A stretch of 64,000 nt of DNA from contig NZ_CM001440.1 in assembly GCF_000244975.1 (NCBI RefSeq), positions 1,663,538-1,727,537 of the forward strand, given 5' to 3'. A program made the translations under genes and the position numbers. Below, piece after piece: positions 26,908-36,200 of this stretch (within the stretch, counting starts at the first letter, position 1; each line of letters begins with the position of its first letter). A model generated the notes under the pieces. The model worked only from the letters and a program-made list of their open reading frames with translations, ran no database searches and had not been told where the DNA came from. The stretch is from Saccharomonospora cyanea NA-134 (lineage in GTDB: Bacteria; Actinomycetota; Actinomycetes; Mycobacteriales; Pseudonocardiaceae).

Positions 26908-28197
26908 TCAGGCGCCGGTCCCCGCCGATCGCCGTGTCCTGACGAAGTCGGCTCGCTCCAGCAGGGCGGACACCGCGACACCGGCGACGAGTCCCCAGAA
27001 GGCGGAGCTGATGTTGAGGGGCGTCACGTCGGACAAGGTCACCAGGAACGCGACGAGCGCGCCCAGCGTGAAGTGCGTACGGAACGCGGTGACGAACGCG
27101 TTCTGCAGTGCCCGCAGCATCGCCAGACCGCCGAGTACGGCGACGAAGGCCTCGGGGGTCGCGAGCATGAGGCGTACGAAGGCCGGGGCGAGCAGGCCGG
27201 TCACGGCGGCGAGCAGGCCACACACGATCCCGGCGGTGTACTGCCTGCGGCGTTCCCCGGAGGCGGTGAGCAACGCGTTGGTGGGTCCGGTCAGGCAGGT
27301 GGACACGGCGCCGACCAGTGCCGCGACAGCGGACCAGATTCCACAAGCGACGGTGGCGACGTTGACGGGCGGCGCGTGGCCGGCTTGCCTGAGCACCGCC
27401 ACGCCCTGACCGTTCTGCACGACCAGCACCGTCACCGCCAGCGGGACCACGAGCTCGACGACGGCCTGCCAGGACCACTGGGGAAGCTGGAGCACCGGCT
27501 GCGCGAACCATCCCGTGCCGGAGGCGACCGGCGCGAACCGGTCGGCGGCGACGACGGTGACCGCGCCGACGACCAGCGCTCCGAGGATCGGCGGTACCCG
27601 GCGACCGAGTGAGGGAAGACCGCTGAGCAACAGGAAGGCGGCCACCATCGGGACCGCGACCAGGGGGTCCGCGCCGAGCGAAGCGATCAGGTCGAGACCG
27701 AAGCGCAGGAAGACCGCCGCGACCATCGCCATGACGATCGGCATGGGCAGCGCGGCCATCGCCGTGCGGACCCATCCGGTGAGCCCGACGACGAGCACCA
27801 GCGCCGCCGTGACCACGAACGCGCCGACGACCTCCGGCCACGCGAGGTGGTCGAGGGACCCGCCGACGACCACGGTGCCCGGGATGGTCCAGAAGAACGC
27901 CAGGGGCTGCCGGTAGAGCCAGGAGGCCAGCACGGTGAGGATGCCGTTGAGGAAGAACACGCCGAAGATCCAGGAGGCGAGTTGTGTGGGGCTCAGCCCG
28001 CCCTGGACACCGACCGTGAGGATGACGGCGATCGGGCCGGTGGCGGAGAACACCAGCCCGATCACGCCGTTCGTGACCGTTGAGCCGTCGGCGTCCCGCA
28101 CCACACGACGGGGATCGGGCAGCGGCCGGAGCGGTCGCTCGAACCGCGGTGCCGACTCGGGTGTCGCGTGCCGGCTGTCGGTGTCGGTCGTGGTCAC
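26908..28197 (-). CDS. benE: Benzoate/H+ symporter, BenE family
   Basis: An inner-membrane carrier of 429 residues with about 12 hydrophobic segments: GVIGLVFSATGPIAVILTVG, WTIPGTVVVGGSL, MPMPIVMAMVAAVFL in part, NGQGVAVLRQAGHAPPVN and a late NISSAFWGLVAGV. The NGQG block with the following P-P-V-N is characteristic of BenE. It imports benzoate for the pathway encoded around it. GTG at 28197 has GGAGG five bases before; a GTG at 28251 overlapping the catC stop would add 18 hydrophilic residues and is an alternative. It is the last gene of the LysR-cat operon. Confidence 0.9.
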   Translation of the reverse strand: MTTTDTDSRHATPESAPRFERPLRPLPDPRRVVRDADGSTVTNGVIGLVFSATGPIAVILTVGVQGGLSPTQLASWIFGVFFLNGILTVLASWLYRQPLAFFWTIPGTVVVGGSLDHLAWPEVVGAFVVTAALVLVVGLTGWVRTAMAALPMPIVMAMVAAVFLRFGLDLIASLGADPLVAVPMVAAFLLLSGLPSLGRRVPPILGALVVGAVTVVAADRFAPVASGTGWFAQPVLQLPQWSWQAVVELVVPLAVTVLVVQNGQGVAVLRQAGHAPPVNVATVACGIWSAVAALVGAVSTCLTGPTNALLTASGERRRQYTAGIVCGLLAAVTGLLAPAFVRLMLATPEAFVAVLGGLAMLRALQNAFVTAFRTHFTLGALVAFLVTLSDVTPLNISSAFWGLVAGVAVSALLERADFVRTRRSAGTGA

Positions 28198-28247
28198 GAA
28201 GTCCTCCTCGGCGGCCCGCACCCGGTCGTCTCCGTCGCCCGGTGCCG

Positions 28248-28523
28248 TCACACCTTCGACGGGTGCGTCGCCAACGGCGTGACCTTGATGGTCATGTACG
28301 GGAAGAGGGGCAGACTCGACAACAGCTCGTGCAACTCGTCGGTCGACTCGACGTCGAAGACCGAGATGTTGGAGTACTCACCCACGATGCGCCACAGGTG
28401 GGGCCACTTGCCGGACCGTTGCAGCCGCTGGCTGTAGTCCTTCTCCCGGGCCACGGTCTCCGCGCGGACGTCGGGGTCCATGTCGTGGGGCAGGTGTACG
28501 TCCATCCGAACGTGGAACAACAT
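28248..28523 (-). CDS. catC: Muconolactone delta-isomerase
   Basis: A protein of 91 residues, the usual size of CatC. LFHVRMDVHLPHDMD opens the ferredoxin-like fold, followed by LQRSGKWPHLWRIVGEYSNI, and LPLFPYMTIKVTPLATHPS is the strongly conserved end. It forms a homodecamer that converts muconolactone to 3-oxoadipate enol-lactone. GGAGG sits 7 bp before the ATG. It lies 29 bp after catA and overlaps the longer possible start of benE. Confidence 0.95.
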   Translation of the reverse strand: MLFHVRMDVHLPHDMDPDVRAETVAREKDYSQRLQRSGKWPHLWRIVGEYSNISVFDVESTDELHELLSSLPLFPYMTIKVTPLATHPSKV

Positions 28524-28552
28524 GGGCGAGCCTCCTGAAAGCGCAGGCGGGT

Positions 28553-29416
28553 TCAGGCCGGGACGGGGTCGAGGACGAAGTCGTAGACCACGGTCTCGCC
28601 GTGGCCGTCGGCGGCGGGCTTCGGATCGAGGATGAGCTCCGGTTTCACCGCCGAGGCGATGTCGTCGTCGTTGTGCTCGTCGCCGGGGAAGTACAGCTGC
28701 GCGGTGAGCAGCTCGTGCCCCGGTGCGGAGACCTTGACGTGCAGGTGGGCCGGGCGCCAGGCGTGCCAGCCCGCGGCGGCGATCAGCTTGCCGCAGGCGC
28801 CGTCCGTGGGAATCCGGTACGGGGCGGGCCGCACGGTGCGGATCTCGAACTCACCGCCCGCGTCGACGGAGAACGTGCCCCGCAGGTTCCACTCGGGGAT
28901 GCCGGGTGCGAACTGCGAGTAGAGACCCTCGTCGTCGGCGTGCCAGAGCTCGACCTTCGCCTGGTCGAGGACGCTGCCGTCGGTGGAGGTGACCCGGCCG
29001 GTCCACACCAGGGGCGTTCCCGGCTCGTTCTCCCGCATCGGCACCGAGCCGTGCGAGCCGCGTTCGGGAGCGCCGGGCACGTAGTACGGGCCCTCGATGG
29101 TGCCCTTGTTGCCCTCCCGGTGCTCGGTCGCGACCTCCTCGACGACGTGTTCCACCCACACGTCGAGGAACAACGGCCACTCGCCGTCCTCACCCACGCT
29201 GATCAGCCAGGCCTTCAGCGCGTTGTACTCCTCGTAGGTCACCTTGTGCCTGCGGATCGTGTCGTGAACGGCACCGAGCACCTCGCGTGCCAGCAGGTCG
29301 ACGCGCTCCTTCGGCGTGTTCGCGACGCCGCCGAGCTTGTCGGCCTTGAAGCGTTCCGTGGCGTTGGCGCCGGAGTCGGCCGCGGTCGGGGCGGGGCCGT
29401 CGTGCAGAGCCGTCAT
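28553..29416 (-). CDS. catA: Catechol 1,2-dioxygenase
   Basis: An intradiol dioxygenase of 287 residues. The N-terminal helical dimerisation domain (about 20-110) is followed by the beta-sandwich catalytic domain. The Fe(III) ligands are visible as Tyr in EGPYYVPGAP, Tyr in the RPAPYRIP segment, and the two His of RPAHLHVKV. It opens catechol to cis,cis-muconate. GGAGG precedes the ATG by five bases. Located between catB and catC in one operon, 29 bp from each. Confidence 0.95.
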   Translation of the reverse strand: MTALHDGPAPTAADSGANATERFKADKLGGVANTPKERVDLLAREVLGAVHDTIRRHKVTYEEYNALKAWLISVGEDGEWPLFLDVWVEHVVEEVATEHREGNKGTIEGPYYVPGAPERGSHGSVPMRENEPGTPLVWTGRVTSTDGSVLDQAKVELWHADDEGLYSQFAPGIPEWNLRGTFSVDAGGEFEIRTVRPAPYRIPTDGACGKLIAAAGWHAWRPAHLHVKVSAPGHELLTAQLYFPGDEHNDDDIASAVKPELILDPKPAADGHGETVVYDFVLDPVPA

Positions 29417-29445
29417 GAAATCCTCCTTGATTTCGCTGTTCCTTC

Positions 29446-30549
29446 TCAGGTGTCCTGGCGGTAGTGGGCGAGCTTGTCGGCGTCCACCTCGACGCCGATA
29501 CCGGAGCCGGGGCGGACGACCAGCTCGCCGTCCCGGATTTCCAGTGGTTCGGTGAGCAGGTCGTCGGCCATGTCGAGGAAGTTGGACAGCTCACCCGCGC
29601 GCCGGGAGGTGAGCCGGTAGGCGGATCCGAACGCGACGGTGCACATCGAACCGAGCTGACCGTCGATCTGGTTGCCCATCACGACTTCGAGACCGAGGCC
29701 CTCTGCCAGGTGGTGCACGCGCTGCGAGTGTGTGAACCCGGTGCGGGCGACCTTGATGCTGATCGCGGTCGCCGATCCGCCCAGCACCTCGCGGGTCACG
29801 TCGGCCGGTACGACCGCGGACTCGTCGGCGATGAACGGCACGTCGAGGTGGGAGACCAGCCATCGGCGGCCCAGCACGTCGTCGGCCGGGCACAGCTCCT
29901 CGGCGAAGAGCAGGTCGAGGTCGGCCATCTCCTTCATCGCACGGGCGGCCTCCGAGGCGGTCCAGCCCCGGTTGCCGTCGACGTAGAGTTCGACGTCCGC
30001 GCCGAGCGCTTCGCGGAGCGCCCGCACCACGGCGGTGTCGAGTTCGACCGGGCGGCGGCCCACCTTCACCTTGAACGTCGTGATGCCGTACGTCTCGCGC
30101 ATCCGCTCCGCCTCGGCCACCATGGCGGCGGGTTCGTCGAAACCGAGCATGTGCGACACGCGCATCCGGTCGGTGTAGCCGCCCAGCAACTCGGTGACCG
30201 GGAGGCCGAGCGTGCGTCCCAGCGCGTCCCACGCCGCCATGTCGATCGCGGCCTTGGCGACGGGGTTGCCGACGGTGCGACCCAGCAGGGCCACCATGGT
30301 CTCCCGTTCGAGCAGGCTCGACCCGACGAGCTGCGGCGCGAAGAGTTTCTCGATCACGGCGATGATCCCGGCCTGCGTCTCGCCGTAGGTGAACGGCCGC
30401 GGTGGCGCCTCGGCGATGCCGGTGACCCCCTCGTCGGTGTGCACGCGGACGAGGACGTGTTCGGCGACGTGGACCTCGCCGGAGGCGAACTTGAGCGGTT
30501 TGCGGTACGGGATGGCGAACGGGATCGCCTCGATCCGAGTGATTTTCAC
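29446..30549 (-). CDS. catB: Muconate cycloisomerase
   Basis: An enolase-superfamily enzyme of 367 residues. The catalytic lysine motif is FKVKVG. Metal ligands lie in ELYVDGNRGW (Asp), LLFAEELCP (Glu) and FIADESAV (Asp), and the base lysine in AISIKVARTG; VVMGNQIDGQLG follows. It turns cis,cis-muconate into muconolactone. The gene begins with GTG overlapping the stop of the LysR gene (GTGA), so the regulator and catabolic genes are co-transcribed. Confidence 0.94.
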   Translation of the reverse strand: MKITRIEAIPFAIPYRKPLKFASGEVHVAEHVLVRVHTDEGVTGIAEAPPRPFTYGETQAGIIAVIEKLFAPQLVGSSLLERETMVALLGRTVGNPVAKAAIDMAAWDALGRTLGLPVTELLGGYTDRMRVSHMLGFDEPAAMVAEAERMRETYGITTFKVKVGRRPVELDTAVVRALREALGADVELYVDGNRGWTASEAARAMKEMADLDLLFAEELCPADDVLGRRWLVSHLDVPFIADESAVVPADVTREVLGGSATAISIKVARTGFTHSQRVHHLAEGLGLEVVMGNQIDGQLGSMCTVAFGSAYRLTSRRAGELSNFLDMADDLLTEPLEIRDGELVVRPGSGIGVEVDADKLAHYRQDT

Positions 30550-31454
30550 GTGCTGGCTCTCCAGGGGCGGGATGGGGTGGGAAGGGCGGTCGCGAGAGTG
30601 TCGACCACCGACCGGACGAGGGGCGAGTCGTCGCCGTGCCGCCAGGCGAGCGCGAGCTCCACGGAACCGGCGTCGGTGAGGTCCCGGAACACCACGTCGG
30701 CGAGCGGCAGCGCACGGGCCGAGGCCGGAACCACTCCGATTCCGAGCCCGCCCGCGACCAGCGCGAGCAGCACACCCGTACCGGCCGCCTCGAGTTCCGC
30801 GCGCGGACTGAAGCCGGCGGCGTGGCAGGACCGCAGCACGGCGTCGTTCACCGTGGAGTCCTTGCTCGCGTAGACGACGAAGTCCTCGGCGCGGAGGTCT
30901 CCCATCGAGACGACGGGCTCGACCGCGAGGCGGTGATCGGCGGGGACCGCGAGGACCAACGGTTCGACCTCGACGGTGCGCAGCTCGATCCCTTCCCCCT
31001 GAGCCGGGGGACGCAGGATCCCGATGTCGAACTGCCCCTCACGCAACCCGTCACACTGCGCCGGAGTGAGCAGGTCGGAGTGGATCTCCAGGGCCACTCC
31101 GGGTAGCGCGCGTTTCACGGTGCGCGCGATGCCTGGTAGGTGGGAGAAGGCCGCGGTCCCGGTCAACGCGACCCGGACGACGCCGAGAGACCCGCCTGCG
31201 ATGCGCCGCACCCCGCGCACGCCGTCCTCCAGGCCTCCCAGGACACGCTGAGCCTCGACGAGGAAGAACTCCCCTGCGGGAGTGAGCCGGACCTGCCGGG
31301 TGGTGCGGGTGAACAGCGTGGCCCCGAGCTCCGCCTCCAGCTGCCTGATGGCCTGCGAGAGCGCGGGCTGTGCGATGTGCAGCTGCTCGGCGGCCCTACC
31401 GAAGTGGCAGGTCTGTGCCACCGCGACGAAGTAGCGCAGGTGACGAAGCTCCAT
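30546..31454 (-). CDS. LysR-family regulator of catechol/benzoate genes (CatR/BenM type)
   Basis: A protein of 302 residues. ELRHLRYFVAVAQTCHFGRA begins the winged helix, with LHIAQPALSQAIRQLEAEL as the recognition helix region. The effector domain spans about 90-295. The start at 31454 is chosen for this strongly conserved opening. It is first in the catBAC-benE operon and divergent from benABCD, with a LysR box at 31554-31576 between them. By analogy with CatR and BenM it should respond to cis,cis-muconate and perhaps benzoate. Confidence 0.9.
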   Translation of the reverse strand: MELRHLRYFVAVAQTCHFGRAAEQLHIAQPALSQAIRQLEAELGATLFTRTTRQVRLTPAGEFFLVEAQRVLGGLEDGVRGVRRIAGGSLGVVRVALTGTAAFSHLPGIARTVKRALPGVALEIHSDLLTPAQCDGLREGQFDIGILRPPAQGEGIELRTVEVEPLVLAVPADHRLAVEPVVSMGDLRAEDFVVYASKDSTVNDAVLRSCHAAGFSPRAELEAAGTGVLLALVAGGLGIGVVPASARALPLADVVFRDLTDAGSVELALAWRHGDDSPLVRSVVDTLATALPTPSRPWRAST

Positions 31455-31553
31455 CGCCGAACCTCCTTTCCGGCCCACACCGGCATCCCGGGCGGTCCGT
31501 GGGAACACGGTAGGTACTGACATTGAGTGAACACAAAGAGAACTTTGCGGGGG

Positions 31554-31576
31554 ATTGATAAGTGACACCGATCAAT
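31554..31576. promoter_or_regulatory. LysR-type operator (T-N11-A) between cat and ben operons
   Basis: ATTGAT (31554-31559) and ATCAAT (31571-31576) form a perfect 6-bp inverted repeat with exactly 11 bp between, the canonical LysR box; partly matched G and C runs extend it. It lies 100 bp upstream of the LysR start and 192 bp upstream of benA, in the 313-bp divergent spacer 31455-31767, which contains no gene. Its binding to the adjacent LysR protein is inferred. Confidence 0.7.
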
Positions 31577-31767
31577 CACCCCCTGGGTCAGGACTGGGTA
31601 TTTGCCTGGTGTAACGGGCGGGGTGGGTTTGCCATGGTCGTCGGAACGCCACAGCGATCTTCGGTCGCCAGGCCGATCAGAGTCGATCAAGGCCATCGCG
31701 AGGCTCACCAGGCGAGACTGCGGAGCGCAGCCCGTCCGGCCGAGCGTGGCCGGGCATGGAGGATGTC

Positions 31768-33165
31768 GTGACCCAGGATTTGGACCACGTTTCCGCCGTC
31801 CTCGCGGACGCCGTCGTGGAGGACCGCGACGCCGGTGTCTACCGGGCGAACCGTCGGATCTTCACCGACGAGGAGATCTTCGAACTCGAGATGAAGCACA
31901 TCTTCGAGGGCAACTGGGTCTATCTGGCTCACGAGAGCCAGCTACCGAATCCCGGGGACTACTTCACGACCTACATCGGCAGGCAGCCGGTCGTCATCAC
32001 CCGGGACAAATCCGGACGGCTGCACTGCCTGGTCAACGCGTGCGCGCACCGCGGTGCGATGCTCTGCCGCCGCAAGACCGACAACCGGCTGACGCTGACC
32101 TGTCCCTTCCACGGCTGGACCTTCCGCAACGACGGCAAGCTGCTGAAGGTGAAGGACCCCGACGGTGCGGGCTACCCGGCGTCGTTCGACACGGACGGCT
32201 CCCACGACCTCACGAAGGTGGCGCGGTTCGACAGCTACCGAGGGTTCCTGTTCGGCAGCCTCAACCCCGACGTGCCGAGCCTCGCCGAGCATCTCGGCGA
32301 CACCACGAAGGTCATCGACATGCTCGTGGACCAGTCGCCGGAAGGGCTGGAGGTGCTGCGGGGCGCCTCGACCTACACCTACGACGGCAACTGGAAGGTG
32401 CAGGCCGAGAACGGCGCCGACGGCTATCACGTCACGGCGACCCACTGGAACTACGCGGCCACGACCGCGCGCCGCAGCACGGGCGAGTCGGCGAACGACA
32501 CGAAGGCCCTCGACGCGGGCGGTTGGGGCAAGTCGGGCGGCGGCTACTGGTCGTTCCCGCACGGGCACCTGTGCCTCTGGACGTGGGCCGCCAACCCGCA
32601 GGACCGTCCTTTGTGGAATCGCATGGAGGAACTGAAGCAGGAGTTCGGCGATGCCAAGGGCGAGTTCATGGTTCGCGGATCCCGCAACCTGTGCCTGTAC
32701 CCCAACGTCTACCTGATGGACCAGTTCAGCACCCAGATCCGGCACTTCCGGCCCATCGCGCCCGACAAGACCGAGGTGACGATCTACTGCATCGCCCCGA
32801 AGGGCGAGAGCGCCGAGGCGCGGGCACACCGCATCCGGCAGTACGAGGACTTCTTCAACGCGTCCGGGATGGCGACCCCAGACGATCTCGAGGAGTTCCG
32901 GTCCTGCCAGTTGACCTTCCGCGCCACCGCCGCTCCCTGGAACGACATGAGCCGAGGCGCGGAGCACTGGCTGACCGGGCCGGACGAGGTCGCGAAGTCC
33001 CTGGGAATGGACGGCGTCATCTCCGCGGGTCAGAAGAACGAGGACGAGGGGCTCTACCCGGTGCAGCACGGCTACTGGCTGCGGACCATGCGGGAAGCGG
33101 TCGCGCGGGAACGGGCCCAGCAGACCGAAACGGCAGCGCCGCAGCCGGCCACGACCGACGCCTGA
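31768..33165 (+). CDS. benA: Benzoate 1,2-dioxygenase, large (alpha) subunit
   Basis: A ring-hydroxylating oxygenase of 465 residues. [20 protein letters not shown] is the conserved start. The Rieske [2Fe-2S] ligands are CAHRG and CPFHGW, and the mononuclear iron His pair lies in [10 protein letters not shown]. It dihydroxylates benzoate to the cis-1,2-diol with electrons from BenC. I chose GTG 31768 because GGAGG at 31758-31762 precedes it; ATG 31756 adds four residues and has no good site. First gene of the operon, with benB 10 bp downstream. Confidence 0.95.
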   Translation: MTQDLDHVSAVLADAVVEDRDAGVYRANRRIFTDEEIFELEMKHIFEGNWVYLAHESQLPNPGDYFTTYIGRQPVVITRDKSGRLHCLVNACAHRGAMLCRRKTDNRLTLTCPFHGWTFRNDGKLLKVKDPDGAGYPASFDTDGSHDLTKVARFDSYRGFLFGSLNPDVPSLAEHLGDTTKVIDMLVDQSPEGLEVLRGASTYTYDGNWKVQAENGADGYHVTATHWNYAATTARRSTGESANDTKALDAGGWGKSGGGYWSFPHGHLCLWTWAANPQDRPLWNRMEELKQEFGDAKGEFMVRGSRNLCLYPNVYLMDQFSTQIRHFRPIAPDKTEVTIYCIAPKGESAEARAHRIRQYEDFFNASGMATPDDLEEFRSCQLTFRATAAPWNDMSRGAEHWLTGPDEVAKSLGMDGVISAGQKNEDEGLYPVQHGYWLRTMREAVARERAQQTETAAPQPATTDA

Positions 33166-33175
33166 GGAGACCGCG

Positions 33176-33709
33176 ATGACAGTCACCACCGACCACGCCA
33201 CCGCCGGCACGGCCACGAAGACCATCACCCAGAACGACATCGAGCAGTTCCTCTACCGCGAGGCGCGCTACCTCGACGACCGCGAGTTCGAGAAGTGGCT
33301 CGACTGCTACGCCGACGACGTCGTCTTCTGGATGCCGTCCTGGGGTGACGACGACCTGCTGACCGAGGACCCGCACACCGAGATCTCCCTGATCTACTAC
33401 CCCAACAAGGGCGGGCTGGCCGACCGGGTCTTCCGCATCCGGACGGAGCGTTCCAGCGCCACCTCGATCCCCGAGCCCCGCACGAGCCACAACATCAGCA
33501 ACGTCGAGCTCATCGAGCGGCGCGGCGACCTCGTGGACGTGCGGTTCAACTGGCACACCATGTACTTCCGGTACAAGACCGTCGATCCGTACTACGGGAC
33601 CTCGTTCTACACGATCGACTTCTCCGGAGAGGCGCCGCTGATCCGGCGGAAGACGGTGGTGCTGAAGAACGACTACATCCACCACGTCGTCGACATCTAC
33701 CACATCTGA
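33176..33709 (+). CDS. benB: Benzoate 1,2-dioxygenase, small (beta) subunit
   Basis: A protein of 177 residues with the SnoaL/NTF2-like fold of dioxygenase beta subunits. IEQFLYREARYLDDREFEKW, WLDCYADDVVFWMPSW, SLIYYPNKGGLADRVFRI and the closing KTVVLKNDYIHHVVDIYHI are all typical. It has no metal and stabilises the alpha3beta3 complex. It follows benA after 10 bp with GAGGAGACC before the ATG. Confidence 0.94.
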   Translation: MTVTTDHATAGTATKTITQNDIEQFLYREARYLDDREFEKWLDCYADDVVFWMPSWGDDDLLTEDPHTEISLIYYPNKGGLADRVFRIRTERSSATSIPEPRTSHNISNVELIERRGDLVDVRFNWHTMYFRYKTVDPYYGTSFYTIDFSGEAPLIRRKTVVLKNDYIHHVVDIYHI

Positions 33710-33729
33710 GCCGTCCGGAGTCTTCGACG

Positions 33730-36054
33730 ATGAGCTACCAGGTTGCCTTGTCCTTCGAGGACGGTGTCACCCGTTTCATCACCTGCGGCGACGACCAGAC
33801 CGTGGCGGACGCGTCCTACCGCCAGCGCATCAACATCCCGCTGGACTGCCGGGACGGGGCGTGTGGCACGTGCAAGGCGTTCTGCGAGTCGGGCACCTAC
33901 GACGGCGGCGACTACATCGCGGACGCGCTGTCGCCCGACGAGGCGGCGGCCGGATACGTGCTGCCGTGCAGCATGAAGCCGAGGTCCGACCTCGTCCTGC
34001 GCATCGCCAGTACCTCGGCCGTCGCCAAGACGCGGGCGGCGACGTTCACCGGAACACTGACGGAGCTCGACCGGCTCTCGCCGACGACCGTCGCGGTGAC
34101 CGTGGAGACGCCCCAGCGCGATCAGCTGGCCTTCCTGCCCGGTCAGTACGTCAACGTCACCGTCCCCGGCACCGGGCAGAGCCGTTCCTACTCGTTCAGC
34201 AACGCGCCGGACGACGAGCGGTTGACGTTCCTGGTGAAGCTGACGCCCGGCGGCGTGATGTCCGACTACCTGACCGACCGTGCCGCGGTGGGTGACGAGC
34301 TCACGTTCACGGGACCGAACGGGAGTTTCTTCCTGCGCGACACCGACCAGCCGTTGCTGTTGCTGGCCGGCGGCACCGGATTGGCGCCGATCCTGTCGAT
34401 CCTGCGCGCGCTCCGGGCGTCGGGGTCGACCCGGCCCGCGCACCTGCTCTACGGCGCCACCACCGACGACGACGTCGTCGAGCTGGACACGCTGCGTGAA
34501 CTGGCCCGGCAGTTGCCCCGGCTGACGTGGGACTACTGCGTCGCCGATCCGGGGAGTTCGGCGCCGAACAAGGGGTTCGTGACGAGCCTGATCGGTGACG
34601 AGCACCTGCACGGCGGCGACGTCGAGGTGTACCTGTGCGGGCCTCCGCCCATGGTGGAGGCCGTGCGCAAGCACTTCGCGGACCTGGGTGTGCAACCGGC
34701 CGGTTTCCACTACGAGAAGTTCGCCTCCTCCAGCGCCTCCTCCAGCGCCTCCTCCAACGCCTCGGCCGCCTCGGACCCGGCCGGAGTCACAACGGCCGAG
34801 GCCGCTGCGGCGGAGGTCGTGGAGGCGGAGGTGGAGCCCGCCGAGCCGGAAACCCGACCCGCCGCGCAGGCCGTGACCAGCCCGGGCGACCGGGTCGAGC
34901 CGGAGCCGGTTCCGGATCCCGAGCCGGCCACCCCGGCACTCGCCGTGGGCGAGGGACGCGACCTCGCGGGCCGACCGGTCTTCCCCACCGCGGACATCCG
35001 GCCACCTCGTGGTGGGTCGCGGACCGACCCCGCTGCGGAGAGCGCGGCCCTGCGCGCGGTCGCGGGCCAGGTGATCTGGTCCGGCGACGGAAAAGGCGAC
35101 GGTACCGGCGGCCGTGGCCTGGATCCCGGTGACACACCGCATGCCACCGGCACGGCTCGGGCGATCGCCGGGCAGGAGATGTTGCCTCCCCTCGACGGTC
35201 TCGCTCCGCTCACGGCGCCACCGGCGGCCCCGCCCACGACCGACAGCGCCACGAGACGGCCCCGCTTCGTCAGTCCCGGCCGCTTCGACGGCAAGGTCGT
35301 CGTGGTGACCGGCGCGGCCCAGGGCATCGGGGAGCACACCGCTCGGCGCATCGCCGCCGAGGGCGGCACCCTGGTCCTCGCCGATCGGTCCGACCTCGTC
35401 ACCGAACTCACCGACGAGCTGACCCGGGAGGGCACGGAGACCACGGCTGTCACCGCCGACCTCGAAACCTGGGACGGCGCCCGGAAGGTGGTCGAGGCGG
35501 CGCTGACCCGGTTCGGCCGGATCGACGTGCTGATCAACAACGTCGGCGGCGCGATCTGGTTCAAGCCGTTCACGGAGTTCACGCAAGCCGAGATCCAGGC
35601 GGAGATCAACCGCTCGCTGATGACGACGCTGTGGTGCTGCCGCGCGGCGCTGCCGTCGATGGTGGAGCGGGGCGGCGGCGTGGTGGTGAACGTGTCGTCC
35701 GCGGCCACGCGCGGGGTGCACCGCATCCCGTACTCCGCGGCCAAGGGCGGCATCAACGCGATCACCGCGTCGCTGGCGTTCGAGTACGCAGACGCGGGCA
35801 TCAGGGTGGTCGCGACGGCACCGGGCGGCACCGAGGCCCCGCCGAGGCGCGTCTCCCGGGGCGGCTCCGCGCTGGAGACCGAGCAGGAACGGGCCTGGTT
35901 CCAGGCGCACATCGACCAGACGATCGGCTCCTCGCTGCTCAAGCGGTACGGCACCCTCGACGAGCAGGCCGCGGCGATCACGTTCCTCGCCTCGGACGAG
36001 GCCTCCTACATCACCGGCACCGTGTTGCCCGTCGCGGGCGGTGACCTGGGTTGA
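33730..36054 (+). CDS. Fused BenC reductase and BenD cis-diol dehydrogenase
   Basis: A protein of 774 residues in one uninterrupted frame. Residues 1-95 form a plant-type [2Fe-2S] ferredoxin (CRDGACGTC, with the fourth Cys in VLPCSM). About 100-330 form the FAD/NAD reductase (RSYSFSN, GGTGLAP, CGPPPM). About 331-515 is a low-complexity Ala/Pro/Glu/Ser linker. About 516-774 is an SDR dehydrogenase with TGAAQGIG, INNVGG and YSAAK, matching BenD. BenC feeds electrons to BenAB and BenD oxidises the diol to catechol, so the fusion joins NADH use and NADH production in one chain. In most known operons these are two genes. The SDR part has no separate start with a good ribosome site. Confidence 0.92.
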   Translation: MSYQVALSFEDGVTRFITCGDDQTVADASYRQRINIPLDCRDGACGTCKAFCESGTYDGGDYIADALSPDEAAAGYVLPCSMKPRSDLVLRIASTSAVAKTRAATFTGTLTELDRLSPTTVAVTVETPQRDQLAFLPGQYVNVTVPGTGQSRSYSFSNAPDDERLTFLVKLTPGGVMSDYLTDRAAVGDELTFTGPNGSFFLRDTDQPLLLLAGGTGLAPILSILRALRASGSTRPAHLLYGATTDDDVVELDTLRELARQLPRLTWDYCVADPGSSAPNKGFVTSLIGDEHLHGGDVEVYLCGPPPMVEAVRKHFADLGVQPAGFHYEKFASSSASSSASSNASAASDPAGVTTAEAAAAEVVEAEVEPAEPETRPAAQAVTSPGDRVEPEPVPDPEPATPALAVGEGRDLAGRPVFPTADIRPPRGGSRTDPAAESAALRAVAGQVIWSGDGKGDGTGGRGLDPGDTPHATGTARAIAGQEMLPPLDGLAPLTAPPAAPPTTDSATRRPRFVSPGRFDGKVVVVTGAAQGIGEHTARRIAAEGGTLVLADRSDLVTELTDELTREGTETTAVTADLETWDGARKVVEAALTRFGRIDVLINNVGGAIWFKPFTEFTQAEIQAEINRSLMTTLWCCRAALPSMVERGGGVVVNVSSAATRGVHRIPYSAAKGGINAITASLAFEYADAGIRVVATAPGGTEAPPRRVSRGGSALETEQERAWFQAHIDQTIGSSLLKRYGTLDEQAAAITFLASDEASYITGTVLPVAGGDLG
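34723..34758 (+). repeat. Three tandem 12-bp repeats in the BenC-BenD linker
   Basis: GCCTCCTCCAGC occurs twice in tandem (34723-34746), followed by a third copy with one mismatch (34747-34758), encoding repeated Ala-Ser-Ser-Ser. It marks the start of the flexible linker. Such repeats can expand or shrink by slippage without a frameshift. Confidence 0.85.
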
Positions 36055-36200
36055 CGTCGCTGTGGGCGGGGCCCGGTGACGCCGTCACCGCCGAGGTCGG
36101 CGGTGCCGTTCCCCGCCCCGCCCGGCGACCGGACCGGACTCGGCGACGGAACGCGGCAGCGGCGGCGCGGTCGGGGAGCGGCGGCGTTTACTGTGGGCGG

